NCBI GenBank assembly: GCA_030836725.1
Contig: JAUPLV010000096.1
Location: 1 to 7,969, forward strand
Origin: Pseudomonadota bacterium
Lineage (GTDB): Bacteria; Pseudomonadota; Gammaproteobacteria; Burkholderiales; Thiobacillaceae
Length of the DNA stretch: 7,969 bases
Direction of reading: 5' to 3'
Under the pieces are notes generated by a model. The model was given only the letters and a program-made list of their open reading frames with translations. It did not search any database and was not told the origin of the DNA. Below are positions 6,639 to 7,969 of this stretch, in pieces (the stretch's first letter is position 1; the number at the start of each line of letters is the position of its first letter). Made by a program: the position numbers and the translations under genes.

Positions 6639-7040
6639 TTATTCAACCTCGACGGATACGGCGCGGGGGTTGGTACTCGCGCTAAAATCGACCACCAAGC
6701 TGACATTGGCGACGAGCGGAGTACGGAATTCGTAATCGGCGGAAACGACCGGCACGCTACTGCTGCGATCGATGGTGAGGTCTCCCGGCTTGACCACCGT
6801 GACATAGCTGGTGCTGGCGCGTTTGACAAAATCATCGCGGATATCGGCATTGCTTTTCGAACCGAAGCCGGACTCCTGCCCCATCGCTGTGAGAATTTGC
6901 TTCACCGAAAAAAACTCGATATAGGCCGGAACCAGCTTCATCGCCAGCATGGCAATCATGACCAGCACCCCGGCAACGAACAGGAAGCCAAACATGGTGA
7001 TGCCGTGCTGCCGTCTTTTCAAACCTGTTGAGTGCTGCAT
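6639..7040 (-). CDS. DUF4845-family single-pass membrane protein
   Basis: This encodes a 133-residue protein of unknown function that is typically found between lepB and rnc in betaproteobacteria. A short basic N-terminus (KRRQHG, about 8-13) is followed by a hydrophobic helix at about 14-37 ending in KLVPAYIEF. The remaining 95 residues form a soluble, probably periplasmic, domain rich in beta-strand-like segments such as VTVVKPGDLTI and NVSLVVDF. The junction HG/ITMFGFLFVAG looks like a type IV prepilin N-terminus, but the usual Glu at position +5 is Gly here. The start at 7040 has a strong AAGGAG 5 bases upstream that overlaps the lepB stop. Family assignment rests on recall of this locus and the N-terminal pattern. 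Confidence 0.85.
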   Translation of the reverse strand: MQHSTGLKRRQHGITMFGFLFVAGVLVMIAMLAMKLVPAYIEFFSVKQILTAMGQESGFGSKSNADIRDDFVKRASTSYVTVVKPGDLTIDRSSSVPVVSADYEFRTPLVANVSLVVDFSASTNPRAVSVEVE

Positions 7041-7045
7041 GCTGT

Positions 7046-7051
7046 CTCCTT
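7046..7051 (-). promoter_or_regulatory. Strong Shine-Dalgarno overlapping the lepB stop
   Basis: On the minus strand TAAGGAG combines the lepB stop TAA (7052-7050) with the AAGGAG (7051-7046) that serves the DUF4845 gene, with a 5-base spacer to ATG 7040. Terminating ribosomes therefore sit on the next initiation site, which suggests translational coupling. It is the best ribosome binding site in the minus-strand unit. Confidence 0.8.
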
Positions 7052-7859
7052 ATCGAATGGTAGTGCCGATGCGGCGGTAATCATCAAAGTTCATCCAAAT
7101 AAAGAAGGCCCGGCCAACAATGTTCCTGTCCGGGACGAAGCCCCAGTAACGGCTGTCGTTGCTGGCATCGCGGTTGTCGCCCATCATGAAATACTGCCCT
7201 TCCGGAACCTGGCAGACGAAGCCTTCGCCCTCGGTATTGTAAGAGCAGTTTTCACGATAGGGAAAGTCCGCCACCTGCGGCGGATAGACCGAAGGTTTTC
7301 CCGGCTCGGCCATCATGTTGTGGCCAGCGCCGTTCAGATGCTCTTCGTACACCATGGCGGTGATGTAATTGAGGCCGCTGCCGACATAACTGTAGGCGCC
7401 GGTTTTGGCCGTACGCACCGGCTGGCCGTTGATGCTGAGCTGCTTGTCGCGATACTCGACCACATCGCCCGGCACGCCGATCACCCGCTTGATGTAATCG
7501 AGACCGGGGTCGGCCGGGTAGCGGAACACCATGACGTCGCCGCGCTCGGGGTTGTTCAGCTCGACCACTTTCTTGTTGATCACCGGCAGGCGGATGCCGT
7601 AGGTGTATTTGTTGACCAGAATGAAATCGCCGATCAGCAGCGTCGGCATCATCGAACCGGACGGAATCTTGAATGGCTCGACCAGGAACGAGCGTAGCGC
7701 AAACACCACCAGGATGACCGGGAAAAAGCTTTTTGCGTATTCGACCAGCAGCGGTTCGCGGGCGCCCCGGTCGCGGCCGCGTTTGAGCAGCAGCGCGTCG
7801 AGCAGCCAGATGCCGCCGGTGACGACGAGCGCGATGAAAAGGATGAGCGCAAAATTCAT
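7050..7859 (-). CDS. lepB: Signal peptidase I
   Basis: This encodes a 269-residue inner-membrane serine protease that removes signal peptides from proteins exported by Sec or Tat. Two N-terminal membrane helices are visible at about 2-24 and 44-60, flanking a basic cytoplasmic loop. The catalytic domain has PSGSMMPTLL (66-75) with nucleophile Ser69, and DYIKRVIGVPGD (121-132) with general base Lys124. The C-terminal family signature GDNRDASNDSR spans 227-237. Cys205 and Cys216 could form a periplasmic disulfide. All catalytic residues are intact and length is normal. ATG 7859 is 2 bases after the lepA stop, with a GGA inside the lepA end as a possible ribosome binding site. The protein's substrates include proteins moved by SecDF, encoded at the other end of this window. 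Confidence 0.98.
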   Translation of the reverse strand: MNFALILFIALVVTGGIWLLDALLLKRGRDRGAREPLLVEYAKSFFPVILVVFALRSFLVEPFKIPSGSMMPTLLIGDFILVNKYTYGIRLPVINKKVVELNNPERGDVMVFRYPADPGLDYIKRVIGVPGDVVEYRDKQLSINGQPVRTAKTGAYSYVGSGLNYITAMVYEEHLNGAGHNMMAEPGKPSVYPPQVADFPYRENCSYNTEGEGFVCQVPEGQYFMMGDNRDASNDSRYWGFVPDRNIVGRAFFIWMNFDDYRRIGTTIR

Positions 7860-7861
7860 GT

Positions 7862-7969
7862 TTATTTATCCGAGACCTGGAGGATCGCAAGGAAGGCTTC
7901 CTGCGGGATTTCGACGTTGCCGACCTGCTTCATGCGCCGTTTGCCGGCCTTCTGTTTTTCCAGCAGTTT
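7862..7969 (-). CDS. lepA: Elongation factor 4 (LepA), C-terminal end (partial)
   Basis: The last 35 codons of lepA run in from the right edge on the minus strand and stop at TAA (7864-7862). LepA is a ribosome-dependent GTPase related to EF-G that acts on translation or 30S assembly. The visible tail, including [20 protein letters not shown] and then AFLAILQV, matches the very conserved basic LepA C-terminal domain. The adjacent lepB 2 bases downstream gives the standard lepA-lepB pair. The GTPase domain and the operon promoter lie beyond the window. Confidence 0.96.

Overview
The window is ordinary, gene-dense, GC-rich chromosomal DNA. It most resembles a betaproteobacterium, possibly one of the chemolithoautotrophic lineages near Thiobacillus, Sulfuricella or Gallionella. 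That placement is an inference from gene order: a DUF4845 protein sits between lepB and rnc, and a Ycf46-type AAA ATPase lies nearby. It was not checked against a database. No rRNA, tRNA, CRISPR array, transposase or phage gene was seen.

Left side, plus strand (1-1871): the 3' end of secD, complete secF and a DedA-family membrane protein gene. Between secF and dedA lies a perfect 7-base tandem repeat, preceded by two inverted copies of the same unit.

Right side, minus strand (7969 down to 1941): the 3' end of lepA, then lepB, a DUF4845 membrane protein, rnc, era, recO, pdxJ and a Ycf46-like AAA ATPase. Spacing is very tight: lepA/lepB are 2 bases apart, rnc/era and recO/pdxJ share ATGA overlaps, and the DUF4845 Shine-Dalgarno overlaps the lepB stop codon. 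This looks like one long transcription unit joining a translation factor, signal peptidase I, RNase III, a 16S rRNA/30S GTPase, recombination repair and vitamin B6 synthesis. It converges with secDF-dedA at about 1872-1940. The main break in the tight packing is a 138-base gap between era and recO, filled by a 128-base element with 32-base inverted ends.

The two halves share a theme of the inner membrane and its biogenesis: SecDF protein export, DedA lipid/membrane homeostasis and LepB signal peptide cleavage. RNase III and Era act on rRNA. No wholly new system is evident. The points most worth a second look are the two non-coding repeat structures, the Ycf46-like ATPase next to pdxJ, and the pilin-like N-terminus of the DUF4845 protein.
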